Below, piece after piece: positions 34,795-46,300 of a stretch of DNA of 64,000 nt. The stretch is from Ahaetulla prasina (Eukaryota > Chordata > Lepidosauria > Squamata > Colubridae). The notes under the pieces were generated by a model. The model searched no databases, was not told the DNA's origin, and saw nothing but the letters and a program-made list of their open reading frames with translations. The number at the start of each line of letters is the position of its first letter. The stretch's first letter is position 1. The stretch covers positions 226,718,794-226,782,793 of the forward strand of contig NC_080540.1 of the NCBI RefSeq assembly GCF_028640845.1, written 5' to 3'. Both the position numbers and the translations under genes were made by a program.

Positions 34795-35560
34795 AAAGTG
34801 CTGTCCCGGTGTCTGGAAGCCGTACGGGTCTGGTTGGGGAGAAACAGGCTCAAGCTTAATCCCTCCAAGACAGAGTGGCTGTGGATGCCGGCATCCCGGT
34901 ACAGTCAGCTGAGTCCGCGGCTGACTGTTGGGGGCGAGTCATTGGCCCCGATGGAGAGGGTGCGCAACTTGGGCGTCCTCCTGGATGAATGGCTGTCTTT
35001 TGAAGATCATTTGACGGCCGTCTCCAGGAGAGCTTTTTACCAGGTTCGCCTGGTTCACCAGTTGCGCCCCTTTCTAGACCGGGATGCCCTATGCACAGTC
35101 ACTCACGCCCTCGTGACGTCTCGTTTGGATTACTGCAATGCTCTCTACATGGGGCTCCCCTTGAAGGGCATCCGGAGGCTTCAGTTAGTCCAGAATGCGG
35201 CTGCGCGGGTGATAGAGGGAGCCCCTCGTGGCTCCCATGTGACACCTCTCCTGCGCAGACTGCACTGGCTACCTGTGGCCTTCCGGGTGCGCTTCAAGGT
35301 TTTGGTAACCATCTTTAAAGCGCTCCATGGCATAGGGCCGGGCTACTTACGGGACCGCCTGCTGCTACCGAATACCTCTCACCGACCCGTGCGCTCTCAC
35401 AGGGAGGGACTCCTCAGGGTGCCGTCTGCTAGACAGTGTCGTTTGGCGACACCCAGGGGAAGGGCCTTCTCTGTGGGGGCTCCCACCCTCTGGAACGAAC
35501 TCCCCCCAGGACTTCGTCAACTTCCGGATCTCCGAACCTTCCGCATAAACATAAAACCTA
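34795..35560 (+). pseudogene. L2 LINE fragment: end of reverse transcriptase
   Basis: An open frame from 34798 reads VLSRCLEAVRVWLGRNRLKL, RNLGVLLDEWLSFEDHLTAV, ALVTSRLDYCNALYMGLPLK and GRAFSVGAPTLWNELPPGLR. It is the C-terminal third of the L2 reverse transcriptase, uninterrupted for about 250 codons. It lacks the active site upstream, and breaks off at DLRTFR before the usual last 15 residues and the 3' tail. Missing both ends is unusual for a LINE, which normally keeps its 3' end; deletion or recombination after insertion is likely. Confidence 0.85.
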
Positions 35561-35985
35561 TGTTTACCCCAAATTTTCTATTATCAGTAGAGTAAAATAG
35601 GGCTAGCAAAGTATACCAAATGAGACACCTTCTGTATCTGTTGTAAAATCCTCAAAAGTAGCTCACAATACACAGTTGGGTCTCAAAAAACATGCCAGAT
35701 ATTAATTAATAATTATGTACAGTAAAATATTGCTCCTTTCTCAAGATATATTACAGATGTGCTAAACTTGCCTTATCAATCAAATTTCACATCATTGTAA
35801 CAGTATTTTCTTTATAGACTTAAAGTACTCTATAAGAATTATACTGTTCTTCAAACTGGGATAGGAGTTTTCAAAATCTGAAATTTCATAAGCCCGACAT
35901 GATAAATAATTTTATACATTTCCTGTCCTCCAAATGAATAAACTAATGATTTCGTTGAGATTAGGGTTGGGCAAGAAATAACAAG
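35561..35985. other. KDM4C intron, no recognised element
   Basis: AT-rich sequence between the L2 fragment and the TA-flanked transposon. Nothing recognised. Confidence 0.45.
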
Positions 35986-35987
35986 TA

Positions 35988-37183
35988 CCGTATTTTTCAG
36001 AGTATAAGATGCTCCAGAGTATAATACACACCTTAGCTTTTGGGGAGGAAAATAAGAAAAAAAAATTCTGCCTACTAGTATCCATCAATATTCATCTGGC
36101 TAGCATCCTGTCAGTGTATGAGAGAGTTCATGACTTGGAAGACATGGTAACAAGGTCAGCCAATGAATAGGCATAGCAACTAAGTCAGCCAATGAGGGCT
36201 ATTTGGAAACTGAAACCGTATTTGCTATGTGAGCAACAAGGAGACAGCAAGGAGCCTGGGCGTGGCTTAGCTCAACTGTTCTGTACTAAAGCTGAATGCT
36301 GTGCTGAGCTCTGAAACTAAAAGTGAAACTGAAACTCCTCTCCTCTGCTTGTATTCTGCTTGTATTTACTATCATGCTGGAAAACCTGCTTTTAGTATTG
36401 TATATTTACTTCATGTGTTATATTATATATAAAGAGAAGTTATTGAATCCTGCTGAATCAGTTACTTGTGTGTGCTTTCTGGGTGTGATTGCTGCTGCAA
36501 ACTCTGACACATCCTTGCAGCAAATAGTGAATAGCCAGGTCAGCTTCAGCACATTATTGCAACCTGATTCACCATGAGCAATTGATTGGTGGATGGATTA
36601 GCCTCCCGGAATATCCCCAATCAGTTGTTCCAAGCTGCAGGGATTGGCACAGACCATCGCCACCTCCATGCCTCACGTTTTTGGCCTCTGTACCTCGTGT
36701 TTTTGGCTTCTGTGCCTTGCGTTTTCAGCCTCAAACACTTTGTTTCAGACCCGTTCAGAGCTGCAGGGATCGCCAGAGCACATTGCCGCCGATCGCTGCC
36801 TCTGCGCATCACGTTTCAGCCTCCACAAATCCCGCTTTTGGCCTCTGTATGTCGTGTTTTTGGATAGTTCCAGGCAGCAGGGATCGCCGCCACTGCCTGG
36901 AACTACCCAAAAACACGATACACAGAGGCCAAAAACGCGAGGCATAGAGGCTGAAAACGCAAGGCACAGAAGTCAAAAACACGAGTCATGGAGGCAGCGA
37001 TGGCCTGTGGCAATCTCTGCAGCCTGGAACAGGTCTAAAACGCGATGCACAGAGATAAAAAATGGCCGAAGGGTGGGAGCCGGCAGGTGGGCGGGGCTAC
37101 ATTTGGTGTATAAGATGCATCCAAATTTTCACCCTTTGGATGAAAGGGGGGGGGAAGTGTATCTTATACTCTGAAAAATATAG
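35988..37183. mobile_element. TA-flanked non-autonomous DNA transposon, copy A
   Basis: The left end is CCGTATTTTTCAGAGTATAA; the right end on the other strand is CTATATTTTTCAGAGTATAA. TA lies on both sides (35986-35987 and 37184-37185), as in elements that duplicate a TA target. It is 1196 bp long. The GC-rich centre is a foldback of short motifs and encodes no recognisable transposase. The same ends bound the unrelated-looking element at 51386-52786. Superfamily not assigned. Confidence 0.8.
36655..37000. repeat. Foldback core of transposon copy A
   Basis: The left arm (about 36660-36740) strings together CACGTTTTTGGCCTCTGT-like units; the right arm (about 36905-37000) has them inverted (ACACAGAGGCCAAAAACGCG). 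Each arm is also internally repetitive with a unit of about 25 bp. Between them lie GC-rich unique bases including GGATCGCC twice. Confidence 0.75.
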
Positions 37184-37185
37184 TA

Positions 37186-37945
37186 ATATTTGCTTTTAAT
37201 AATTCTCACTCTGTGTATTAAGTATAACCAACCATGCTAGAAACTGACAAGGCTATAAAATAAAATTGGTTATTATAGTTTTATTGTTTCATTGACAATA
37301 ACAAAAAAAATGTAAAAGGCTATTTTAATTAGAGCAATGAATGTACTTATTTCTGCATTATAATCATAATACAAAGTGTTCCTGCAGTTAACCATATTTT
37401 CATATATTTTTAAAATGTCACTACTGAAATATCTTTATTATTAATTCTTGAGATAGAAGTCACATAAAGGCAATGACTGACTCAGTGTTGATTTCTGAAT
37501 AGAGTGGATGGCAAATCTGATTGATTTTATTATTTCCTCTCCTCTCATTCTCTTTTAGTGAGGGCAATTACTTTTACTCATCAAATTAAAAAAAATAGGA
37601 AAGGTTCTTTTAAACTATTAAAATGTTGCAGCTTGCAAAACATTGGTAGGCTATAAATTGTCTTTGTCACACTCACCATAATTAAAGTGTTTTCCTTGAT
37701 ACTGCTACCTGTAAATCCCTCTTTCACTCCCCTAGCCTTACAACTCCCTCCTCCTTCCATTCCATAGTAATTTCCTCTCGAGAATGAAAATCAAGTCAGA
37801 TAATCGAAATATTTTAAATAAATAAATACGTTTGCAAAAGAATCTTGTGTCATAAAAGGATGATTATTCCTTCTCTGAAAGACAGGTTTAATGTACAATA
37901 TAATAGCCCCCTCTCCACGAAAAAAATACATATTTAGACTTCACA
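37186..37945. other. KDM4C intron, no recognised element
   Basis: AT-rich sequence; nothing recognised. Confidence 0.45.
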
Positions 37946-37953
37946 ATCTACAA

Positions 37954-38500
37954 CGGTGATAGCAAACCTTTTGGGCTTGGCATATCAACAAATTAGAAAA
38001 TGCCTAACTCTGCTGGTATGTCACCCTCCCCTTGAACAAAAGAAAAACAATCCTTTATGTCTCCTGCTCCACACCTATCTAAATCACCCTGACAGGGCAC
38101 TCTAAACAGGGTCACAGGCTCTTGAGCAATGGTGAAGCTGCTCCCCAGATCTTCCACATGACGTTTATCTTCAGGTGGTGTTCTCTTTCTGTTGCCTACC
38201 TGTGGCCTACCCAAAGCTGCTCTAGATCACATGAAGCCTTTTTCTTGTTGCAGCTTCAGAGAATGCTCTTCCACAGCCTCTTCAGCCTCCAAAAATCATG
38301 TGAAAATACACCCCATTCTCGTGCAACTTCCAGAGGTTGTGCAAGGCCACACCCATTGTTTGGAGCCTCTGCAGCTCCAAAAACCACAAGAGAACAGGGT
38401 GTGTTTTCAAGAATAGTTGTTGAGTGTTGATGAACACTGCCATGCCACCCAAAATAATCGTGGCGTGTCACTTTCGACACACATAGGTTCCACATCCCTG
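37954..38500. mobile_element. hAT-like non-autonomous element (Charlie-type ends)
   Basis: The left end reads CGGTGATAGCAAACCTTTTG and the right end on the other strand CAGGGATGTGGAACCTATGT. The subterminal GGGCTTGGCATATCAAC / GGCGTGTCACTTTCGACACA pair is the familiar pattern of Charlie-type hAT elements. Flanks ATCTACAA and GTCTAGAA agree at six of eight positions, a worn 8-bp duplication. About 550 bp, no transposase. Confidence 0.7.
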
Positions 38501-38527
38501 GTCTAGAAACATCTCATTGCTTTGTGT

Positions 38528-39103
38528 TCTGCTGTTGTGGTCCGTCAGCAGCCTACGGAGCTGGCAACAGAGTTGGACAGTGATGAGGCTGAGGTGAGGC
38601 CAGGGCCATCGGGAAGTGAGGTGCGGACTCCAGAGCCTCCAGAGCCTGATAGTAGTGAGGCAGAGGAACAGGAGGAGCCTGTTCCTAATGCACGCATGAG
38701 AAGAGCTGCCAGAAGGAAAGAGCAGCTCAAGCAGAGAGGACAACTCGGGAGTAGGGCAAGAGATGATTGGCCCCTCCCATAAAGCTTAAAACAGACCAGC
38801 ACCGGCGTTTGAGCTTTGCCGGAAAACAACATTGAAGCTGCGTCTTCTGCTTCGTCTTCTGCTTCGTCTACGTCTTTGTTTTTATGGCTTCTGGACATTT
38901 GCCAGGAAGGGCCTTTGGCAGTTTGCCTAATTGGACCAAGGTTTGCGAGATAAGTGAGGAATTTGTGTTGGGAGGCATTTGTTTTATTTTGAGTTGAATG
39001 ACGCTGGGAATGAAGTAATTCCCAGCTGTTCGAATAAAGTTTGTTTGTTTTTCCATGGACTAAGTTTATTACTACCTACTTGGGCCTGGGTCACAACATC
39101 TGC
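38528..39103 (+). mobile_element. Solo LTR, copy A, with 5-bp target-site duplication
   Basis: The LTR itself is 38533-39098 (566 bp). It begins TGTTGTGGTC and ends GGTCACAACA, an inverted TG...CA border. TCTGC flanks it on both sides (38528-38532 and 39099-39103). AATAAA at about 39034 fits a polyadenylation signal in the R region, so the + strand is sense. Internal genes are missing, as expected after recombination between two LTRs. The 5-bp duplication fits Gypsy-type or some endogenous retroviral elements. The same LTR occurs at 55916-56466. Confidence 0.9.
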
Positions 39104-40526
39104 ATACTTTTATACCAAAGGGTAAGCCTGCTTCAGAGCTGGTTAAGCATTGGGGCCCACTTTTGACCCATACTTTGATAAGACACTATCCTAAGCTACA
39201 ATATTTACAATGTATAGGGAAATTGTGTGTACTTATTTTTATTTCCAATATACAGTTTGAATACAAATGAAGAAGCTTATGAAAACTTAATTCAAAGACA
39301 AATGATCTGCATAAAGAACTATATTCAAATATACCTAAAAACAGCAAAGTTTGCCAACCATTTTCTCTGACCATATACAACATTATAGACTGTGTCTGTT
39401 AAACATAAAAGAAAAATTTTAAACAGAAATCTCTTCTTAAATGCACTTTGCAATATGGCTTCATAATATTTGTCATTTGCCATTTAGATTTGTCATCAAA
39501 TATAGAAACTGTTCTATTTTACCTTGCATTTTACAACTATGCAAGCTACTGTCAATATCTTAAGTATTCAGCAGTATTACAGAGAAACGTCTAGTTTCAA
39601 AATTGCAGTAACAGCTCACTTGAGATTTTATTACATTTGTTTCTATACAAAAAAAGAAGGAACTACATAAATGAAAAATAATCTAAAGAGCAAAATCAGA
39701 CTTCTGTATTTATTAGATGTAAGCCTAATGTCTTTCAGATAAAATATTTGTAGGTGCCATAGTCAATCAAGTATTCATGAATTCCAAAGATGAAAGCATT
39801 CATGCATAAAAGGCAATGTGATAATTATGATCGGCAGACAAGATAATGGGGGAAAAAATCTTAGGCTTCCTTTAATTTTATGTATCAAGTACTGGCTTGA
39901 CCTAGATAACCTGTAATGCTTCACCACATTTACTGCATTATTTTAGCATTTTAATTATTTAGGAAAATTCAATTAATTCAGTAGGCATCTGTTAAGCAGG
40001 TCCAACTTTGTTGCACCTCACAGCTTTTTTTTTAGTTGCTGCAATTTTGGGCTACATTTTTAATATAAATATGTAATTAAGCTTAAAATCTATTCACTCT
40101 GCAAGTTTATTAACCTTTGCTGATTATGCAAATTGTAGCTGTGAGGCTGTTATGACATTTTCATAATTTAAAAAAGCTTGTTTTTAATTTTTTATTGTAA
40201 TCTTTGTGGTTGGAGACCCAGGATGAAAATCATGTATGTATCTCTTTCCTAAATTCTATTAATAACAAAACGGAATTATCAAAAGAACAAAAATGAAAGA
40301 TAAAGAAACAATATGAATTAAAAACTATAAACCTTCAATTGAAACAATACAGCTTGCTAAAATCTTAATTTATTCAAAATGAGAGCTATTCCAATATGTT
40401 GGATTAAAAATCCCATCCTCTACCAAAAATTACAGATAAACGTTTGTGTGGAAACAGCAATCACAAGGCCTTGCCTCGCCTTTTAAATACAGTATGAAAG
40501 ATTTATTTAAAACCAAACAGATCTAC
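39104..40526. other. KDM4C intron, no recognised element
   Basis: AT-rich sequence to the donor of the microexon. Nothing recognised. Confidence 0.5.
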
Positions 40527-40576
40527 CTTGAGCAAGTCGTTCAAGTCGCTTTCCATGCTCTGGAGGAATAGCATAC
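40527..40576 (-). CDS. KDM4C: KDM4C 50-nt microexon in the JmjC core
   Basis: Only 50 nt long. It supplies the last base of a Trp codon, 16 codons (YAIPPEHGKRLERLAQ) and the first base of a Gly codon. The sequence is the conserved KDM4 helix following the Lys that binds 2-oxoglutarate. The acceptor ends AATTTTAG and the donor is GTAGAT, which is weaker than the other donors. The exon sits between introns of about 13.5 kb and 9.7 kb and is too short to stand out as an open frame; it was found by reading the minus strand for the missing KDM4 segment. Both splice junctions restore the expected residues (Trp-Tyr and Gln-Gly-Phe). Confidence 0.93.
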
Positions 40577-40629
40577 CTAAAATTTATTTAAGGGGAAAAT
40601 ATAGATTAATTTAGAGATAGTTAACCTTT

Positions 40630-40800
40630 TAGAATTTTCTTTTCTTTTTTTTTTTTATAAAAAGTTTTATTTTTACAATCATATCAAATAATTCATCCAA
40701 TGTACAGTTATATACAATTAGTCGGGCTTGCCCAGTCACCACCCCCCTTTTTAACACTCTTCCCTCTTCTACCTTCTTCTGCTTTCCAGACCTGCTAGAA
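40630..40800 (-). mobile_element. L1 3' end fragment, antisense
   Basis: A T-rich run followed by ATAAAAAGTTTTATTTTTACA is the reverse complement of an L1-like end (compare TTGTAAAACTTTTTAATAAA at 8675-8694), then a pyrimidine-rich stretch with CTCTTCTACCTTCTTCTGC. Short and 5'-truncated. It lies just upstream (in KDM4C sense) of the microexon acceptor. Confidence 0.6.
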
Positions 40801-41235
40801 TTTTCTTTAAATACTCTACAGACATGGAACAGAAAAATATTTAGTTTAATATTTTAGTGACATTCCTCTTTCTAAAATAAAATTAAGATGCTAACTGCAA
40901 AATATTTTTTTACATTTTTATTTTAGTTACAGTTATAAAATAATGAAATAAAACCTGAACCAAAAACTAATAAAAAAGCAACTGCCAAGTAAATAAAACA
41001 CACTTCATCAGCTTCCATCATAAAGATGCTAATAGGTAATAATGCAGTGGCAGAACAAACATCAAGAAGTTCCTTAACCTAAGCACCATTTCCAAAAAGG
41101 CCTTGCTGTTCTTGCTTATCTAACACTGGTAAAGAACTGCAACTGGTGTCTAGAATGGATATTTCTCAAATACCCATGTCCTAAACCGTTAGGAGCTCAC
41201 ATGTATTAGATAACAGATATAAGTATAAACATGAT
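40801..41235. other. KDM4C intron, no recognised element
   Basis: AT-rich; nothing recognised. Confidence 0.45.
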
Positions 41236-41901
41236 TATGAATACATGAAATGAATATGAATAAAAGGGAACATTAGGGACGGTAGGCACACTGGTGCGAT
41301 TATGCACGCCCCTTAAAGACCTCTTAGGAATGGGATGAGGTCTACAGTAGACAGCCTTAGATTAAAGTTTTGGGGGTTTGGGGAAGAAACCACAGAGTCA
41401 GGCAGTGCATTCCAGGCATGGACAACTCTGATATTGAAGTGGTATTTTCTGAAATCAAGCTTGGAGCGGTTTGCCATAAGTTTGTATCTATTGTGTGCTC
41501 GTATATTGTTTTGGTTGAAGCTGAAATATTCATTGACAGGTAGAACATTGTAGCAGATAATTTTATGTACTATGCTTAGGTCGGACTGAAGACAGTGAAA
41601 TTCTAAGTTGTCTAAACCCAAAATTTCAAGTCCAGTGGCATAAGGTATTCTATTGCAAGCAGAAGAGTGGAGGATTCTTAATAATAATAATAATAATAAT
41701 ATTTTAATTTGTATACCGCCCTTCTCCCGAAGGACTCAGGGCGGTGCACAGCCAGAATAAAATACAAAAAGAACAGTACATATAATGTTAAGAACAACCC
41801 CTTAAAAAACTTATTCAATTGGCCAAAAATTTAAAATACAATAACACCCTATAAAATTTACAAAAATTTAAAACCCATAAAAGCAAATTAAAATTTTAAA
41901 A

Positions 41902-43737
41902 TCAAGCCAGTCCAGCTAAACGGAATAAATAGGTTTTAAGTTCGCGGCGAAAGGTCCAAAGGTCGGATAGTTGACGAAGTCCAGGGGGAAGTTCGTTCCA
42001 CAGGGTAGGAGCCCCCACAGAGAAGGCCCTCCCCCTGGGGGCCGCCAGTCGACATTGCTTGGCTGACGGCACCCTAACGAGTCCCTCTCTGTGAGAACGC
42101 ACCGGTCGCTGGGAGATAGAAGATGGCAGTAGACGGTCCCGTAAATATCCTGGTCCTAAGCCATGGAGCGCTTTGAAGGTAGTCACCAATACCTTGAAGC
42201 GCACCCGGAAGACAACAGGCAGCCAGTGCAGTCTGCGCAGGATGGGTGTTACGTGGGAGCTCCGAACTGCTCCCTCTATCACCCGCGCAGCTGCATTCTG
42301 GACTAACTGGAGTCTCCGGGTGCTCTTCAAGGGGAGCCCCATGTAGAGAGCATTGCAATAGTCCAAGCTAGAAGTCACGAGAGCATGAGTGACCGTGCAT
42401 AGGGCATCCCGGTCCAGGAAGGGGTGCAACTGGCGAATCAGGTGAACCTGATAAAAAGCTCTCCTGGAGACGGTCGTCAAATGGTCTTCGAAAGACAACC
42501 GCCCATCCAGGAGAACGCCCAAGTTGCGCACCCTTTCCATGGGGGCCAATGGCTCGCCCCCAACAGTCAGCCGCAGCTGCAGCTGACTGTACCGAGGTGC
42601 CGGCATTCACAGCCACTCCATCTTGAAGGGATTAAGCTTGAGCCTGTTGCTCCCCATCCAGACCCGTACGGCTTCCAGACACCGGGACAGTACTGCGACA
42701 GCTTCATTGGGGTGGCCTGGGGTGGCCAGGGTTGGAAAAGTACAGCTGTGTATCATCAGCGTACAGTTGGTATCTCACCCCAAAACCACTGATGATCTCG
42801 CCCAGCGGCTTCATATAGATGTTGAACAGGAGAGGCGAGAGAATCGATCCCTGCGGCAACCCACACGAGGCGCCTCGGGGTCGATCTTTGCCCCCCTGTC
42901 AACACCATCTGCGTCCGGTCAGAGAAGTAGGAGGAGAACCACCGATAAATGGTACCTCCCACTCCCAAACCCTCCAACCGGCGCAGCAAGATACCATGGT
43001 CGATGGTATCGAAAGCCGCTGAGAGATCTAATTGGACCAGGGCAGAGGAGTAACCCTTATCCCTGGCCCTCCAGAGATCATCCACCAACACGACCAAAGC
43101 CGTCTCCGTACTGTATCCGGGCCGGAAGCCGGACTAGAACGGGTCTAGATAGACGGTTTCACCCAGGTACTGGGGTAATTGACGTGCCACCGCACTCTAC
43201 AACCTTCGCCGTAAAACGAAGGTTGGAGACTGGACGGTAATTTCCTAAAACAGCTGGGTCCAGGGAAGGCTTCTTGAGGAGAGGTCTCACCACCGCCTCT
43301 TTCAAGGCAGCGGGAAAGACTTCCTCCCGCAAAGAAGCATTTGTAATCCCCCGGAGCCAGCCTCGTGTTACCTCCTGGGTGGCCAGCACCAACCAGGAGG
43401 GGCACGGGTCCAGTAAACATGTGGTGGCATTCAACCTTCCCAGTAATCTGTCCATGTCCTTGGGAGTCACAGGGTCAAAACTATCCCAAACGGTCTCAAC
43501 AAGACGAGTCTCGAAACTCTCTCCTGGATCTACCCAATTTTGATCCAATCCGTCCCGAAGCTGAACGATTTTATCATATAGATAACTGTTAAACTCCTCG
43601 GCACGCCCTTGTAATGGGTCCTCCCGCCCTTCCTGTTGAAAGAGAGAGCGGGTAACCCGAAACAGGGTGGCCGGGCGATTATCTGCCGACGCAATGAGGG
43701 AGGAAACGTAAGAACGCTTCGCTTCCCTCAATGCCAC
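41902..43737 (-). pseudogene. L2 reverse transcriptase, frameshifted
   Basis: Three frames together give the domain: 43159-43737 (ALREAKRSYVSSLIASADN, FRVTRSLFQQEG, NYRPVSNLRFTAKVVE), 42756-43097 ([40 protein letters not shown]) with the active site YADD at 42752-42763, and 41902-42606 (RNLGVLLDGRLSFEDHLTTV to LKTYLFRLAGLA). Interruptions include a frame change near 43120-43160 and one near 42860 after [12 protein letters not shown]. Ends at the stop before 41902. Confidence 0.85.
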
Positions 43738-44825
43738 TAGGTAGGTCTTATATAGGACCTAACTAGTGTCCGGTCACCCTCAGAACGGCTGGATCTCCAG
43801 GCACTCTCTAGGCGTCTTCTCCGGCGTTTCATCTCCCTCAGCTCCTCGGAGAACCAAGGAGCTGGTTGAGACCTGCGCCGGGTCAGAGGCCGCAAAGGCA
43901 CGACACGGTCCAAAGCTCCAGCTGCGGCCTGTTCCCAGGCCGCGACTAGTTCTTCAGTCGTGCCGCGGGCCAGGTTCTCGGGAAACGGCCCAAGCTCCGT
44001 CAGGAACCTCTCTGGGTCCATCAGGCGCCTGGGACGGAACCAACGCATTGGTTCCATCTCCCTGTGGTGGTAAGTAGCGGTCCGAAAGTCCAGATGAAGA
44101 AGAGAATGATCTGACCATGACAAAGGCTCAATAACTGAATCATTTAAAATCAGATCATTCGCCCACTGGCCAGAGACAAAAATCAGATCTAGAGTGCCTC
44201 CCCCGATGTGGGTAGGGCCGTCCACTAATTGAGTCAGGTCCATGGCCGTCATGGAAGCCATGAACTCCCGAGCCGTCAAGGATGCCACGCCAGTTGATGG
44301 CAAGTTGAAATCCCCCATGACCAACAGTCTAGGGGTTTCAACTGCCAACCCGGCCAACAACTCCAACAGCTCAGGCAGGGCTGTTGTCACGCAGCAAGGA
44401 GCCAGGTACGTGATCAACAAGCCCACCTGAGTCCTACGACCCCACTTCACATAGAGGGATTCACAACCAGCTATCTGAGGCACAGTGGTCTCCCTCGGTT
44501 CCAGGCTTTCATTAATAATAACCGCCACCCCGCCACTCCTACCTTGGGCCCTCGGCTGATGGAATGCTCGGAAACCTGGTGGGCACATCTCCACTAGGGG
44601 AACCCCCCTTTCCGTGCCCAACCAGGTATCCGTAATGCCCATAACATCCGTGGTCCCCTCCTGAATTAGATCTGAGATCAGGGGGGCTTTGTTAACCACG
44701 GACCTTGCATTGCATAACATCAGCCGGAGGCCCAAGTCCCAAGTACTGTGGCCACCTGGGGAACGGGAAGAAGCAGGGGGGCCGGAGCACGCGATCGCTC
44801 TTAAATAGCGAGGGCGTACTCCCAA
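43737..44825 (-). CDS. L2 endonuclease and linker, long open frame
   Basis: 362 codons open from [15 protein letters not shown]. The AP-endonuclease domain runs to about residue 250: [95 protein letters not shown] and [15 protein letters not shown], where the GDFN and SDH catalytic motifs are intact. Unlike the copy at 24772-26434 the Trp before SDH is present. The linker continues [20 protein letters not shown] and [20 protein letters not shown]. The frame ends at a stop within YIRPT where the other copies read YSRTYLV; the reverse transcriptase follows in another frame. Confidence 0.8.
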   Translation of the reverse strand: MGVRPRYLRAIACSGPPASSRSPGGHSTWDLGLRLMLCNARSVVNKAPLISDLIQEGTTDVMGITDTWLGTERGVPLVEMCPPGFRAFHQPRAQGRSGGVAVIINESLEPRETTVPQIAGCESLYVKWGRRTQVGLLITYLAPCCVTTALPELLELLAGLAVETPRLLVMGDFNLPSTGVASLTAREFMASMTAMDLTQLVDGPTHIGGGTLDLIFVSGQWANDLILNDSVIEPLSWSDHSLLHLDFRTATYHHREMEPMRWFRPRRLMDPERFLTELGPFPENLARGTTEELVAAWEQAAAGALDRVVPLRPLTRRRSQPAPWFSEELREMKRRRRRLESAWRSSRSEGDRTLVRSYIRPT

Positions 44826-46300
44826 AACCTGATGTGGCCCCCCCTTCCGCCATATCTGCCTCTCCCACTTACCGTGTCAATAGCACAACCCTGATAAGCT
44901 GGAACGAAACCCTCCCCCACCTCCTTCAGACCTAACTTAACGCCGCAAACGCACATTGGACTTGGCTCCCTCCCCGACGGGTTTCCCTCCCCACCCATTC
45001 TACCCCTTCCCCCCCAACCCAAACCCGTCAATTTCCATCCTCCCCGTAAAATTCCCATTAAAACTCCCCTTAAAAAATCGGTTAAAACAGTTAATTAAAA
45101 ATCCCCTAAGTCTCCTATTCTTGGCATGCCACCTCTCGGGGTTCCAAAACCCGTCCTCAAGATGGGCCCTCGATAACATAGAAGGCCAAACCCGCGAGAA
45201 AGGGGAATCTCGCAGGGCAAGAAGGTCAGCCACTGAAAATGTCCGCATAGTAGAAGTCCGGCAAACAGACCCATCCTGGACCAGTCAAGATGGTAACTGA
45301 CAACACCAGCAATTCCGGGTGAGAAACAGTCTGGGAATAGTTCTTAGGTGGTAGATGGACAAAACCTCCATTAAATATCTTCTTGTGAAATATCTCTGGA
45401 TTCATTTGATTGTATTAATGTCCGATGTGCAGTGTGGGTTCCAGACAGATGAGCTGTATTCAAGAATTGGTCTAGCAAAAGTTTGTATGCCTTAATTTGC
45501 AGTTCAATATTACCAGAGAAGAAGCTATTCATGATTAGGTTAACAACTCTTAATGTTTTTTTGGCAATGCTGTTACAGTGAGCTATGGCCCTTAGATCAT
45601 TTAAAATGGGTACTTCAAGGTCCTTGACAGAGTGAGAGTTGTCTACTAGATCGTATCCACCCAGCTTGTATTTTGTGCACTGATTTTTATTTTATTTTTA
45701 TTTATTTTTTTGCTAATGTGTAAGATAAAGCATTTGTTGGTTGATATTTGGAGTTGCCAATAGTTTGACCATTCTGACACATAGTCAAGGTCTTTTTGTA
45801 GGGTAGAAGCATTGTCAGTGGTGTTGAATAGTTTTATATCATCAGCAAAGAGAACGCAATTGCTTATAATATGATCACAAAGGTCATTTATGTAAAGTAT
45901 AAAGAGTGTGGGTCCTAAAACGCTACCTTGGGGGACACCGCTGTTAACAGGTGCAGGGTTTGATAGGGTGTTCCCTATTTTGATACTTGTTGCCTATTTG
46001 ATAGGAATGCAACTATCCACATATGCAGGGATCCAGAAATGCCGTAAGATTTTAGTTTTAGAAGTAGTTTGTCATGAACCACTGAATCAAAGGCTTTACA
46101 GAAGTCTATATAAATTATATCTATTGCTTTACCCTGGTCGACTTTTGAAGTCCATATGTTTTTGCATTGTACCAGTTGCAGATTGCAGGACATTTTTTTT
46201 CTGAAGCCAAAATGCTTGTTAGAGAGTAGGTTTTTTGTCTCTAAGTAGAGGGTAATGGATTGGTTTATGACTGATTCCATGACTTTGCAAGTGACACAAC

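Larger units (their letters stand above)
41686..45378 (-). mobile_element. L2 LINE inserted into the CR1
   Basis: About 3.7 kb. The 3' end is the ATAATAATA run followed by GTATACCGCCCTTCTCCCGA (the shared L2 tail). The 5' part keeps about 450 bp of the 5' region also present in the L2 at 23317, then stops, so it is 5'-truncated. Endonuclease and reverse-transcriptase frames are described separately. It runs in the same direction as KDM4C. Confidence 0.87.
41236..46300 (-). mobile_element. CR1-like LINE split by an L2 insertion
   Basis: The CR1 parts are 41236-41685 and about 45379-46300. On the minus strand the upstream part reads MESVINQSITLYLETKNLLS and YIDFCKAFDSVVHDKLLLKL (reverse transcriptase), and the downstream part reads VVHAWNALPDSVVSSPNPQN and STVDLIPFLRGL. 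Compared with the collinear copy at 47340-48858 the break falls at a point equivalent to 47868 (GAGAACTCTTCTTGTAAAAT there; GAGGATTCTT here at 41670 and ATCTTCTTGTGAAATATC at 45378). Stops and frame changes show it is older than the L2 inside. Confidence 0.85.

Noticed and set aside
36582..37174. Overlapping plus-strand frames of up to 176 codons in transposon copy A
   Set aside because: Composition follows the repeated CACGTTTTTGGCCTCTGT units and their inversions; no transposase motif is present.
38522..38898. Open frames within the solo LTR (for example an acidic 86-codon frame)
   Set aside because: The same frame is altered in the second copy at 55911-56123 and the region is an LTR, which normally has no gene.
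45908..46204. 98-codon plus-strand frame opposite the CR1 reverse transcriptase
   Set aside because: It is the complement of RT coding sequence (YIDFCKAFDSVVHDKL on the minus strand).
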